From Rhizopus arrhizus (Eukaryota; Mucoromycota; Mucoromycetes; Mucorales; Rhizopodaceae): a DNA stretch of 64,000 nucleotides. The notes below the pieces were generated by a model. That model was given only the letters and a program-made list of their open reading frames with translations, did not search any database and was not told the origin of the DNA. The stretch covers positions 992,001-1,056,000 of the forward strand of contig JAKZZE010000012.1 of assembly GCA_024220505.1 (NCBI GenBank), read 5' to 3'. A program made the position numbers and the translations under genes. Positions 1-12,175 of the stretch are shown one piece after another. The stretch's first letter is position 1, and the number at the start of each line of letters is the position of its first letter.

Positions 1-1090
1 TCTTGGGTACTGGTGATAAGTAGTGATGATGATGATTTGTGACTAGTAACAATTGCTGTTTTAAGCAAAAGCAGGCTCCAACTGTATCAGATTATTTCAA
101 GATAACCCAACTTCGACCTGAATGGTATATTCATTCACTCCAAGACAGTTCAGATGACAATAGATTTCTTTACATCACAATCTTCATTGAGGCCATTCAT
201 AGCTTGTTTGAAAGAGGATGAATTATTTGTAAAATTTTGCAAGGTTACAATGGATTATGTGTACTGATTCTGCTGGGCTTTTTATTATAACTTTAGAATC
301 ACTCTTAAGCTAGTGCACTATATTAGATTCACTTTTTCTCATCCTATTGAAAAGAATAACCAGAATGTTTGCATAAATATCTCATTTTTCCCTTAAAAGT
401 GATGCCTTGTACCAGTAGTTACCAAAGTGCCCAATTGATTTATCTATTATTAATAAAACTTTATTATTCAATAGGACCTTCCTATTTTTCTTTGTTTGCA
501 GCAAGCACATCAAAGCGCTTGATGTAAAAAAGTGATAAATCCAGCAGTTAGAATACAAAGCCAATATTAAGATATCTTGTGTATGAATAAAGAATCTTAC
601 ATTACTCTCATCCTGCCTTGTTACAAAAGTAAGCAAATGAACTATAAACAAATGAAAGGTACATATTGAAATGTAACAATAACAAAAAAAGCACATCACC
701 TCTCCGCTTTGATGCTTTTTGGGCACAAAGTCTGTACAGAACAAAATTGATAGCAAATGTTTAGTGGCAAAAGAGAGCAAGGTGTATAGATATCTTTGAC
801 ACAAGTAGGTTAACAATAAGAAAATTTAAAATTATTTAGATCGTTTGGATTTAAACGACTTTGATCTACAAAAAAAAAAACTTAAACGCGCCCCCCTTAG
901 GTTTTGTTTCGTCTATCAAGTTATTTATCAAGCAACCTATCAAGGGAAGCATAACAAATACCAATAATAATAAGTTGATTTAAAAATTACGTAGTAATCA
1001 TCTTTTCTATACATAATCAATAAACTTATATCAAGGCCTTTCTCTTTAAAAAGAAGAATGATAATAATGAAAAACTAAAGAGGAAGATGA

Positions 1091-1131
<41 letters not shown>

Positions 1132-1545
1132 TTCTATCCCTTGATGCATATATAAATGCCTATGTGTTTCTGTCAAGTGCATAATGTTTTAACTTGTCTT
1201 TTTTTAAAAAGAATCGGTTTTTTACGTGATTACTAGCAAGAATAAAAAGAAGAAAAAAAAAAGAAAAAAGTTTAATTGTAAAGTAATCATGCTATATAAG
1301 CAATACAAATGTTTATTCGAGTAAAGATGACTGATGATTGAAATTAATTTAAATAGTGTACAAACTAATGCATACGAAGCATAACAATAATTTATTTTAT
1401 GTTGTAAAAAGTATAGCAAACACATATATTTTATTTCTGTTGTACAAAATGAAATAGTTTTACATTATTTTCAAAATTTCCTTGAACGTAATCTTTTGAC
1501 TTGCTTATTATCTATTTTATCTAATATAAGTTTAGTTGTTTCTGG
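1..1545. other. Intergenic, AT-rich, no supported gene
   Basis: I see no convincing coding sequence here. A 144-codon minus-strand frame at 382-816 has a composition rich in Phe, Leu, Ile and Cys, as random AT-rich DNA gives, and no recognisable motif. A 33-T homopolymer lies at 1096-1128. The stretch ends at the stop codon of the TALE homeobox gene, so its right part is that gene's 3' flank. Confidence 0.5.
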
Positions 1546-2256
1546 TCATGACATATGCACAGGTTCACCCCCCCTCCCCCTTTTTATACCTAATTCATTC
1601 TTTGACTTTCTTTTCACTGATTTATTCTTGATTGTCTCTGTGTTATCGATTGCTAATAAACTTGGTAATAAACGTCTGCGAGCGTTAATAAACCAATTAC
1701 TGATTTGATTTAAAGAAAGTTGTGTCTTTTCTACAAGTGATTTCTTTTCTTCGTCTGTTGGATAAGGATGCCCTGAGTGTTCCTTTAGCCACTCCTTCAA
1801 GACAGCTGTCACATCCTTAGGTAGGTTGCCCCTTCTTCTCTTCTTCTTTGACTTGGGTTTCTTCATCTTTGCTGGTTCTTCTACATCAGATATAATCACA
1901 ATCTCCTCTTCATCGTCTTCCTCTTCTTCTTGATACTTTCTTGTAGGGCTTTGATTAGATGATGACAAAGAAGGTGAACGAAAAGTGGAAGGTGTTTGGG
2001 GTGGAGAAGAGTAACGGGTACTGAGGATCATATTGCTCCAAAACTGACCATTTGATTTTAACATGGCATTGACTTGTGTCCTTTTTAGCTCAATAAGATG
2101 ATGATCACTACTGTAATTGTCATGAAATAAGATGACAGGACTAAATATACGAAACTATACATGAACTCGTTTAGTTTAAAACAAAATAAACATACGATGG
2201 TCTCTTACACTCGTATCTACTGTAGAAGGATGATGGTGAAAGGCTGAGTAAGACAT
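1546..2256 (-). CDS. TALE-class homeobox transcription factor
   Basis: Two exons (2256-2209 and 2154-1546) joined across a 54-nt intron give 218 residues. The homeodomain lies at about residues 120-180. It holds the three-residue TALE loop (seen as GHPYPTDEEKK) between helices 1 and 2 and a third helix reading ISNWFINARRR, the KN/PBC-type DNA-binding helix. A basic stretch just upstream (KKPKSKKKRRRG) is a likely nuclear signal, preceded by an acidic, Ser/Pro-rich segment. It should be a nuclear sequence-specific regulator; TALE proteins in fungi often act in development or mating, but which role applies here cannot be read from sequence. The first exon (start MSYSAFHHHPS) was added because the frame stays open upstream of the internal Met at 2064 and a good donor, branch site and acceptor are present. 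A CA/CT dinucleotide tract lies upstream at about 2380-2415. Confidence 0.85.
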
Positions 2257-4192
2257 AAGATGAGAGAAAAAAATAAAAAAAAAGAAAGAGAAAAATAAGA
2301 ATATATTTATACAAAAAGGGGATATGCAACTGAATGACAGACAAAATTATGATGATCGGCACATAAATATATTTTTATTACACACACACTCTCTCTCACT
2401 CACTCACACACTTGCACACTTTATCAAGACCTAATTTGGCCGATTTTTTAATTTTAATCGTAACCTTCACATTCATCATTGTTTAAACTGAAAAAGCGCT
2501 TTTTTAGGGAGTCGGTCAATTATAGGAGAATAATAATAAGAATAAATAAGAGTAAAAAAAAATGTATGTTTACGTATATGAGCTATTTGTGTGATCATAT
2601 AAACAATGATTTGCATCTTCTCTCACTCATTCACTTTTACACTTTCCCAAAATTGTTTATTTAATAAATCATTAAACGAAGCTTTATAGGAGAAAGAAAG
2701 GGGGTAAAAAGATGCTTTTGTTAATAGGAGCATCTTACTTGACAGTAGTTTGATGTTAAAGGAACGAAAGAGTAAAATTAGATATGTGTCAATAATATAG
2801 GATAATCAGTGAGCTGAAAAACTAATTTTATGTCAAATAAAATTATTTGAGTTGGTTAATAACACGTTATTTTCATCCATCCTATTTCTCTCTCTTTCTC
2901 TCTCTTACCATTCATTTCGGTTCCTTTTTTTTTTTTTTCAGAATTGATTTATAACAAAGCCAATTCAAGCAAACAAATGAACATTTCATGTCAGACTCTT
3001 TGAACTGTTAACATCTAAACCAAAAAGAAGGAAAGTCTTGATTGTCCTTTCTTCATATAAAGATGCATAGAGTCATGTAAGACCTATTTTGACACAAGCC
3101 GATTGGACATTAGATGCCTGAAAGGTTTATTTTAGCTCGTTGAACATTATCTATTGAGCCTACATTTCTTTTATAGCTCTTGCATTGATACATCCCGCCC
3201 TCTCATTTTCTTTGTTACACGTCCATTAAGTTACCCCCTGACAACACTTTATATAGCAAGGACCATATCCTTTCTTTTTTGGGGATTCACCCGCCCATCA
3301 CTCATACGCAGGCTCTTATTTAACATTAAAAATGGTGCATCCTTTTTCGATTTTTAAGCTTTATCTATGATTAGAAGTAAGGTTGGTTTAATTTGACATC
3401 TTAATAAGATGGGAAAAATTATATGCTGGAATGTGACAATGGATCAGGATAAAAGGTGTTTCCATCCATTATAGCTTACCCCCCTTTTTTTTGTTATAGA
3501 TAAGTAAGGGGAGAGTGCTCAAGTTCAAAATGGTTGCTTTCTAATGTACTTGTATCAAAGACAAACATCATTTCTTTTTACATCTGTTTATTAACAAGCC
3601 ACTACTATACCATACGTTTGTAAGTATACAATAAACTATTTAATTTGTTATTGTTGTCATTCAAAGACAACCTTTTGGATTACGTGTCAACATGTAAAGA
3701 CAAATGACTTTTTGGCTCAATAAAAAAAAGGGTATCTGTCTCTGGTTGTTTCTCATACCAGCAAAAGTATTGGGCTGCATTTCTTTAGCGGAATAAAGGT
3801 ATTGCCTTTAGAATGTCTATTCTAAGCCCATCGAATGGTCAATTACTATTTGTTGAAGGTAATCAGTAGGGTCACTTTCCATTTTATCAAAGAAGGAAAA
3901 AGACTGTTTTACATTGCACTTTTTAAATCTTTTGATGAGAATGACCTGACACGCTTCTGTGTACCGTGTTACGACATAATTCTCTATTGTCCTACTTTTA
4001 TTAAAAAAGCACAAATAAACGTTTCACACAATATTTCATAATGAAAAAAATAGAGTACAGAGCTTAAGATGCATATGCGGTTTATTTTTATTATACTTGA
4101 AGTATTCATGATTGCATGTAAGACATAAGTGTATATACATAAAAGGAATTAGGCTGGGTATCTTATTATAAAAGTATGTACGATAAAAGAGT
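2257..4192. other. Intergenic between homeobox and coiled-coil genes
   Basis: About 1.9 kb without a supported gene. It contains the upstream region of the homeobox gene, with (CA)n/(CT)n microsatellite sequence near 2380-2420 and CT-rich sequence near 2887-2908, and the 3' flank of the coiled-coil gene. Only short, low-complexity open frames are present. Confidence 0.5.
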
Positions 4193-6248
4193 CTATGGTT
4201 GAGTCCATGAAGGAGCATTTGGATTCAGTGTTTGTTTTGGTACTTGTTCTTGTGGAATCTTGACAGAGTATCTAGACAATTGACCATTGATTTCGGCTGT
4301 AAATGTCAAATAACCATCTTTTGCAATAAAGCTTTGTGCACGTTTAGAAGCACGTGAAGAAGCCTGTATTTGGTATTTGCAGCAGGCGCAATGCTTGATT
4401 GATTTTTGAGATTTTTTCAATTCAGATTGTAAATAATCCAATTGAACACGATTGATGCTATCCACTTGTTTGAGTTGACGCATTTCTTGTTCACACTCGG
4501 CCCTAAAGTTCTCAAAAATGATTTGTTCTTGTTCTAATCTCAAACAGACTTCTTGATGCGTCTGTTCTAGTTCTTTGTACTTCTTTGCCCAGAGTTCGAC
4601 ATTCTTCTTGGCCTCATCTTCTGATTCCATGATTTCGGCCCATGTAATTTCCTCTTTTCCACAGTTACTCTTTCGCTTCACTTGACCGTTCTTTGCCTCT
4701 AATTCTTTTTGACACTCGGCCAATTGATCATTCAGCTTTCGGTTGGTCTGTTCGACACGAGCTACATGCGCCTTCAACTGCTTATTTTGCGTCTTGAGAT
4801 CAAGGAGCTTGATTTGATGCTTCTTGCGCACCTCACTACTTTCCTCATATTGCTGCAATCGAGCTTCGACTTTTTCCTTATCGATCTGCTGACTCTTGAT
4901 GATCGCCACATCAATCTCATGCTGCTTCTCCAACTCGGCATTTCTGATACGCAGTGCCTCAAGTTCTTGTGATTGACACTGCGTTTGCTGCTGATGCCAC
5001 ACAAGTTCCTGCTTTAACGCAGATAGATCCGCAGTGGCATCGACAAGATTGGCTAGTTTCTGCCGCATCTCTTGTTCGATACGTTCGACCATGGTTTGAG
5101 CAAAGCCAAACACTTGGCTCTTTTGTTCCTCCCAAAACCGTTGGGTCTCGGCTTGACTTTCAGAGATACGCCAGGACATTTGGCCCAGGTGGTATTGAAG
5201 TTGCGCCTGAACCATGTCTGACAGCAGATCGGATTCTTCTTTCTCCTGGATAGGCGAGTTGGTGGAAGGAGGTGAGGGTGGAGCGATCGATGCAAGAGGT
5301 GGAGATGAAGATGGGGTTATGTGAGCAGAGGGTATTTTAGGAACAGGTGGTATATCCTGACTGTTGGTATAAGAGAGTCCATAGTTTGGCAACTGCAGTA
5401 AAAGGTGAATAAACAAAATCACTTTTTGTATCCTTGGATACTTACATTGGTTACTTCACTCAGCTTTCGAAGTGACATGAATCTTGGACTAACGGCACTG
5501 TGATTACTGAGCTCTTTTTGACATTCACTTACAAGTGAATGCTGTCGACTCATCTCTACGGGTGCTGCTGTTGTAGATGGTTCAGTATGGTTGTTTTTGG
5601 AAAATCTCCTGGCCTTCAAGGCATGAGAAGGAGGCGTTAAAGCATGAAGGATAGAATCAGCTTGAGAAGAAGACCTTCTGGTCTTTTTTGCTCGTGTTGC
5701 AAAGACAGAAGCAGTATAAAGAGCCTCTTGAGCTGATAAACTATTGACGTCATCCAAAGAAAGGCTGTGATAGTGACCGATACCTAGGAAGAAGTAAGTA
5801 AAAATGAAATATTCGAGAACGTAGATCTTCTTACCTGCTTGATCTTCTCTTAATCCATCAAATGAAGTATGACGACAGTTTGGATAAGCATAATGATCTT
5901 CTGAATCATCCATTTTAGATTCTAACATTAAAGATGTCATTTCCTAAAAATAATATTAGAAACCGAGTAATCTTTAAACAGGATTTCATGACACTAACCT
6001 CATTTTCAAAAGAGTAGGTGTCATCTTCCGTATCATCTTCTGTGTCTTGACTCTTTTTGAAATATATTACGTTATTGTTCTTTTTTAACAAAAAGCTGAT
6101 ATTAGTTTATGATATTAATGGCAGAAGGTCTAATTACCATATTTGTGCTTTCGCTGATTGATTCTTTGACTTTATTATTCAAATTGACACGTGGTGGCGC
6201 ATCAGAACTTTGAGTGATGACTGTTTCTGATAGTTGTTGTTGATTCAT
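4193..6248 (-). CDS. Coiled-coil protein of unknown function
   Basis: Five exons (6248-6138, 6052-5999, 5943-5835, 5783-5446, 5392-4193) give about 603 residues; the exon-2 acceptor is the least certain junction. The N-terminal 200 residues are acidic, then Ser/Thr-rich and disordered-looking. From about residue 255 to 545 the protein is a long Glu/Gln/Lys-rich coiled coil with heptad-like spacing. It ends in a compact tail starting with a CACC cluster, followed by a short hydrophobic/basic segment that may be a small folded domain. I do not recognise the family. The architecture suggests a cytoskeletal, polarity or scaffold protein, which is inference only. It is transcribed toward the homeobox gene; the start codon (MNQQQLSETV) is the first Met of an open frame after an AT-rich upstream region. 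Confidence 0.8.
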
Positions 6249-7261
6249 GATGCTTTTTGTTTTCTATAGAAATTGTTGAGTATTTGTGTCTTGCTTATTT
6301 TTTTTTTTACATTGTATGTACGTGTATTAATTGATTTTATTTTCTAATTCGTGTATGTGTTTTTTATATTGAAAGAAAAGAAAAAAAGGGAAGAAAAAGA
6401 ATAAACAATGAGAATTAGAAAAGAAGATTAAAGAAGGTACTCCTTTTTATAATAAAAGCTTCTCTTGCCATAGGTGTGCCTAAAAAAGTGACACGACATC
6501 AAAGACTAATAAAAAACGTGGGTAATGTTACACGATAACTACCAATGCAGGTTCATTGGATTCAACCCAAATTAGGACAGACAATGGTGAGGTAGATCCA
6601 TCCAGACATAAAGAATGATTTAAATGTATTTCACGTGATTAACTATCTGAAAAAGGCTTCTTTGCTTGTTTTAGTGTCAAACAAAAAGGTTTATTTAGTT
6701 CCATGGATCAAGATTTAAAGTAAAAAATCATACTATTTATTAATATAGACACCATTTATTATTTATTAGGCTTGCTTTTAATTTATAATAGCGATCGCGT
6801 TATTTAATTAAAATAATAAAAAGTAATTTTTAGCATTGATTACCCCATAAAATATATTATTTTCTTTTATTCTAGCGTGAGCTTCTTCTTCACGTGGTTC
6901 ACTAGTCCCGCTTGTCAACTCCATCTGATTGATCCTCTCCTCTCCGCTGCTAAGCTTCTGCATACAATTAGAATAAGAATCATAAAAGGATAAAGTAAGA
7001 TGAAAACATCACATCCACTCTCCCCCGTGTCTTCTCACTACTTTCGGTAGCCAACACATTGAAGAAAGGGTAAACTCTGTTACCATGTGGTTGCCATGCG
7101 TACACTATTCTTAAGAGCTTCAAACTATCGGTAATGAATATAAATAGGCCGTTATTGTCACATGTATAAATACATTTCTACTTTCTTTTATTCGATTGAC
7201 TCGTTTCATATTAAAAAATAGAATATTTTCTTTGAATGAACTCGAGGCCCATTGTCGTATT

Positions 7262-7343
<82 letters not shown>

Positions 7344-8453
7344 GAAACAACATTATTCTTGAATAAGTTTTAAAGAGTTCAACTCTTTAGTCTAAAAAGG
7401 TTACTTTAATAACAAGTCTCTTTTTCGCTCTTTATAAACTTTGTATTTAATATTTCCCGCTATTTTTATTTTTATTCCATTGGTCACAAAAAGTAATAAT
7501 GCCAAACAAGGAAGTTCAAAGTTGGAGGCCAAGGCGTTTGTATGACAGGATAGAGTCAACAGATAAACTTTAAAAAGAAGCTGTAATAAATAAAGATTGG
7601 TTGAATGAAAAAAAAAAAAATAAAGTGATTATTTTACTCTTTAATGAACATTGCTTGCATTCTATTAAATTTTTTTATTTGTTTTTTAAAATGTACTCTT
7701 TACATCATCCTTCTTGACTATTTCTCACAGTTTCATGTTTTTCTTGTAAGACAAGGGCTACTAAGCGATATATTTGATATCAACAAAGGCAATTATATCA
7801 TTCTTGGTTTATTCTGAATAACATTCAAAAATAATCCTTTCTCTCTCTCTCTCTTTTTTTATTTTTATTTCCAAACAAGACCAGTTTGATTAAATACATG
7901 TAAAATAAGAAATAATATATGGTTTAATAAAATAAACAAGTTAAACTCACTATCATTTCTGATCTATAAAAAAGGGGAAGAGTGCATTCCTATCATAATA
8001 AATATGCACATAATCAAACTTACTTTCTGTTTTCTGAATCAAAACAAGTTACTTTTTATAAAGGGAAGGTGTTTGATAAAGAATACGCCATTCAGTTGTT
8101 GTTGTTGTTTTTTTTTTAAAGAAAAGTGAATAGCGCATCTTCCTATTTATTAATATATGCTTGAGAAAGTATCGAGTTGTGTGTGTGTGTGTGCAGGATG
8201 CATTATGATTTAAAAAGGAAGATGAAACACAAAAAGTACTATTTTTGTCAATATTTATCTATTTTTTATTGGTGTAGACAAACTAAGGAAAAGAATGCCT
8301 ATGTTTTTATCCTTGTTCTCCTTATTGTTAGAAAAGTAACAAATCATATCAGATTACTTTTCTTGTTCAAAGATTTATTTTGTTTCACCAACAAGATGAA
8401 ACACTCCTTTTACCAAATATAGAATTGATAAACAAAAATAATAATTTTTTATT
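6249..8453. other. Intergenic with 74-T homopolymer
   Basis: About 2.2 kb with no supported gene. It contains a very long poly(T) run at 7266-7339, a short (TG)n run near 8179-8192, and only fortuitous open frames. The poly-lysine 'protein' that can be read opposite the T run is an artefact of the homopolymer. Confidence 0.5.
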
Positions 8454-9279
8454 TCATGTAAAGACAGCAGATGGGGGAGTATTATAAATCAAATCTTGAG
8501 AGTGAGAATTATAAAAGCAATATTTGTTCACAAAGTCAGTATAACTCATTTCGAAAGGATCTTGCTTTTGAATGAAGATGGGTAAGGTATATTCAATAGG
8601 TGGTGTTATAGGTGGTGAAGAAGGTGGTGAGAAATCATATCTTTTTGATAGCGTCTTCTTTTGCTGCAGTTGCGGTTGCGGTTGTGCTATGACTGGAAGT
8701 GCGATGGTAACTTGATAATTCAAGCCATTATTATTATCCCAATAGTCTTGTCCGTTGACTGAATATTTTAGTGCAAAATAAATTGTTTGTTCTTTTGCTT
8801 CAATCGGAATTGAGAATAAAAATCGATCCCAAGTATTGGATGTACTCGGAATGGATTCCTTAAATATTCCCGTTGTTTCTTGATATGTACTCCACAAGTC
8901 AAATGTATAACGGACGGTTACGATCTTTTGATAAGAAATATTTAAAGCACGACAACGACCTTCCATAACAAATTGATTCTTTTTACAGTCTTCACCATCT
9001 AAGAGTTTTACGTTTTCCATACGAATCTTGTTATCTTCATAAAGCAGCCTTGTTCTTGATGGCCAATTAGGTTTAGTGATTGTACATTCATCAGCCAATA
9101 TCACATCATCTTCTTGTTCATGAATTGACTTGGGTGATCTTGATTTATAGAAATAAACGACTTGTTCAAGTTGTTCATCATTGAATCGAACACTTTTCTT
9201 TTTTTGTAATGATTCATTATAAATTGGATAATAAGGAATTGAACGTTTTAATACAATTCTTTTTTTATGTGTTAATAAG

Positions 9280-9310
<31 letters not shown>

Positions 9311-9314
9311 ACAT
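8454..9314 (-). CDS. CBM21 glycogen-targeting regulatory subunit of protein phosphatase 1
   Basis: A single exon of 286 residues. Near the N terminus KSVRF (residues 40-44) fits the RVxF motif that docks on the PP1 catalytic subunit. Residues about 95-235 form a CBM21 domain: the segments VRYTFDLWSTYQET, NTWDRFLFSIP, FALKYSVNGQDYWDNNNG and LNYQVT match the conserved beta-sandwich pattern of Gac1/PPP1R3 proteins. Such subunits bring PP1 to glycogen to activate glycogen synthase. The open frame continues upstream to 9638, but that extension reads into the inverted-repeat arm of a transposon, so the Met at 9314 (MS followed by ten Thr) is the sensible start. The Thr run is a (TAG)n trinucleotide repeat on the plus strand and likely length-variable. 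The transposon end sits about 210 bp upstream of the start, inside the promoter region. Confidence 0.85.
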
Positions 9315-9525
9315 TATGAATATAATACAAAAAGGGAAGTTTGATATTGGAGAAGGAAAAAAAAGAGTGTTAATTTTCTTATTTTTATAGTGAAAATACG
9401 GATCAAATATTTTGTTGTACAACAAAAACTCAGTTCGACAAGCATTCTGGAACCCAAATTGATTGGCTGAAACCATTTTTGGTTTGATTTGATATACCCA
9501 CATTATAAAGTCATTTTCCCGTTTA

Positions 9526-9863
9526 CAGTTTTTTAACCTAAATTGAGACGACTCTCTTATTTTTTGGATAAAGTAGAAATAAAACCGAGACAGAAAAAGA
9601 ATTTCTTTATAGACATTTAGCATCTCAATGGGCCACACTAACTATAAGCCTTTTGTCATTCAACCATACGTTGATGATCAAACGGGGACGCAGAATATAG
9701 AGTGAAAGTTGAGAGTTTAGCTTTCTAATATGGTGATACCATTAAACTAGTCAAGCTTGACACAGACCCTGTTCATGAATATCATAGTTGGACATAAACT
9801 TCATCACAAACCGTGTATAAAAGGTTTGGCACTAACATAAGCATATCACTATCTTCATATTGT
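9526..9863 (+). repeat. Left terminal inverted repeat
   Basis: This 338-bp arm pairs with 11118-11495. It lies upstream of, and is readable in frame with, the PP1 regulatory subunit gene, so it may contribute promoter or 5' UTR sequence to that gene. Confidence 0.88.
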
Positions 9864-11117
9864 ATTCCTGATACATTTATAAAAAAGATTTTGACTGAAA
9901 GGCAAACTTAAAGTATCATCATCAGGAAGTTGAAAGTAATAATTTTAATACATTTGCTCAAATTAACCAGAATATATCCTAAACCATTGTATCAGATTAC
10001 ACTATCCTGACTCAAGCTCCTACTTATACAACAATCTCATAGTCTGCAATGTTCTCGTTTTCTATAGCTTTAATTAAATATTGACACTGTTTCTTTTTAA
10101 AGCATGAAATACATTCCGAAAGAACAGAAAAAAGAAAAGAAATCCATATATTTAACAAGCACTTTTTTCTTGTTTTGGATTTTTCTTAACGAAAGCAGTT
10201 TATTTATAAACTTTAAAAGTATGATTGCGTATACTATAACTTTTATTATATTGAGTTTGATGTACTCAGAGGACACTTTGTCAATACTCACTGCAAGCAC
10301 TCATAGCATACTTACTTATATTCTGATACACCAAACCATGCTTTTTTTAGTATCTTGCACACGCTCCGGCCTTAACATGAATTTCAAACAACTTTAAGAA
10401 AAATGGAAATTGTTTACTGGCAAGACAATTGAGAACACCTTGTACGAATTCGGTTAATTGTGTTTAATAGATTATCCTGTATGTTCAATCAAATTGGAAC
10501 TGAAGGATAAAACGTATTTACAAGAAGGACTTTTCACACAACAAGAAATTAATAAAACGAAAGATAAGAATGCTATTAATCTTATAAAGCCAGTATCTAA
10601 AGTCCTGGCTGATTACACACATAGCTTTAATCATGATAATATCCAAAATCTTTGCCTTTAACTTCTCAAACTACATTATTGAAAAGAAAATTATAACATC
10701 AGTAAACAGCATGATTTGATCGGACGAGGCATACTATACATCCATTTAAGGCTTTATGAATAAGGAAACCTTGAAAGGATCCAAAAAGAAGCACGGTATA
10801 GCATCCATGTATGGTTACTTGTTGATATTTTATTTGATAATGTAAAAGATCTTTAGGTTGTACGGAAAGTAAATCAACTAAACGTGCTTAGGTATTGTTA
10901 TTAATCGTATTATGTTGTTGTGGTAAAGTATCAAGTGCTGTAAGTAACAAAAAGAAACGATAATCGAATAATTGGTTCCAAAGATACTATGTCCAAGTCT
11001 ATTACAGGTTATAGGTACAGCTTGATAGTAAGAGAAGCAAAAGTACCAATGGCTTAATCAGTATTTATAGTCGTGTAATTTTGGGATATGAGTAATGGAG
11101 TTGCATGTAGAGGTCTG

Positions 11118-11495
11118 ACAATATGAAGATAGTGATATGCTTATGTTAGTGCCAAACCTTTTATACACGGTTTGTGATGAAGTTTATGTCCAACTATGAT
11201 ATTCATGAACAGGGTCTGTGTCAAGCTTGACTAGTTTAATGGTATCACCATATTAGAAAGCTAAACTCTCAACTTTCACTCTATATTCTGCGTCCCCGTT
11301 TGATCATCAACGTATGGTTGAATGACAAAAGGCTTATAGTTAGTGTGGCCCATTGAGATGCTAAATGTCTATAAAGAAATTCTTTTTCTGTCTCGGTTTT
11401 ATTTCTACTTTATCCAAAAAATAAGAGAATCGTCTCAATTTTTTCTTGGATCGTCCAAAAATTGTCCAGTCGTCTCATTTTAAGTTAAAAAACTG
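11118..11495 (-). repeat. Right terminal inverted repeat with partial internal duplication
   Basis: Reverse complement of the left arm. Its outer part contains an additional copy of the terminal GAGACGACT-type motif (near 11431-11440 and again near 11470-11477), separated by a GACGATCC-containing spacer that the left arm lacks. Confidence 0.85.
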
Positions 11496-12175
11496 TATAA
11501 TCATCTTGTACAAAAATTCCCGCTTTTATTTGAAACATTTTTTTTTTCTACTTCGGCTCTTTATCCTGTCTGTTCCGATCCATGATAATCCTTATTTAGA
11601 AAAAAAAATTATTTTTTATTTATTTTTCTTTTATTTATATCTTGAATGGCAGATTGTAGTACGCATAACTTTAAAAAGATGCTTGGAAATAAAAAAGAAA
11701 GAGGGAAAGTTTAGGGAGTGAATAAAGAGAGAAAGGGGCTTATCTATCAAATCCTCAATGAAGGGAGAGGATAAAATAAATATAGATTATTCTTAATGAT
11801 AGATTAATAATCGTTATGTTATTAATAATGTAATTCTATCTGAGGAACAATGATATGATTGATTTTAGGGTGGGAAACGATAAACAAGATAATAAAAGTC
11901 TAGATTTCTATTTAAAATACGATTATTGTTCCTCTTATTTAATAAATGGGAACCATTTACAAAAGAGTTCAATTGAAGCGTCAAGTTTTCAACTAATCAA
12001 TATCAAGAATAATGCTTCTCTCTCTCTCTCTTTTCAATCGTTTTGCTCAGCAGATCACGATTACTAACAATAAACAATACGCGGGAAATCATAGAAGTGA
12101 ATTTAGTTTAGTTTACATCCCGTTGTTTTACAATTCCGTGTGAACAGTACGCAATTTTGTTTCTAAACAATTTTA
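11496..12175. other. Intergenic, no supported gene
   Basis: AT-rich spacer between the inverted-repeat element and the 3' end of the DTWD1-like gene. Short open frames at 11446-11721 and 11855-12067 have no recognisable content. A CT dinucleotide run lies near 12017-12030. Confidence 0.45.

Larger units (their letters stand above)
9526..11495. mobile_element. 1.97-kb DNA transposon with ~340-bp inverted repeats (Tc1/mariner-like ends)
   Basis: The left arm (about 9526-9863) is repeated in reverse complement at about 11118-11495. Over some 320 bp I see a single mismatch (GACGACTCTC versus GACGATTCTC), plus one extra 40-50-bp segment near the right end that repeats the terminal motif. Both ends read CAGTTTTTTAAC and are bounded by TA (9524-9525 and 11496-11497), as expected for Tc1/mariner insertion. 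The 1.25-kb interior has only short broken frames, the longest about 67-97 codons, and no DDE transposase motif. It is therefore probably non-autonomous or an internally decayed element. The near-identity of the arms argues for recent activity or gene conversion. Assignment to Tc1/mariner rests on the ends only. Confidence 0.85.

Noticed and set aside
382..816. 144-codon minus-strand open frame
   Set aside because: Composition is that of random AT-rich DNA (Phe, Leu, Ile, Cys), with no motif and no splice or promoter context.
7120..7353. Frame encoding a poly-lysine protein
   Set aside because: It is only the complement of a 74-nt T homopolymer.
9315..9638. N-terminal extension of the PP1 regulatory subunit
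   Set aside because: The extension translates a transposon inverted repeat and has no conserved content; the Met at 9314 is more plausible.
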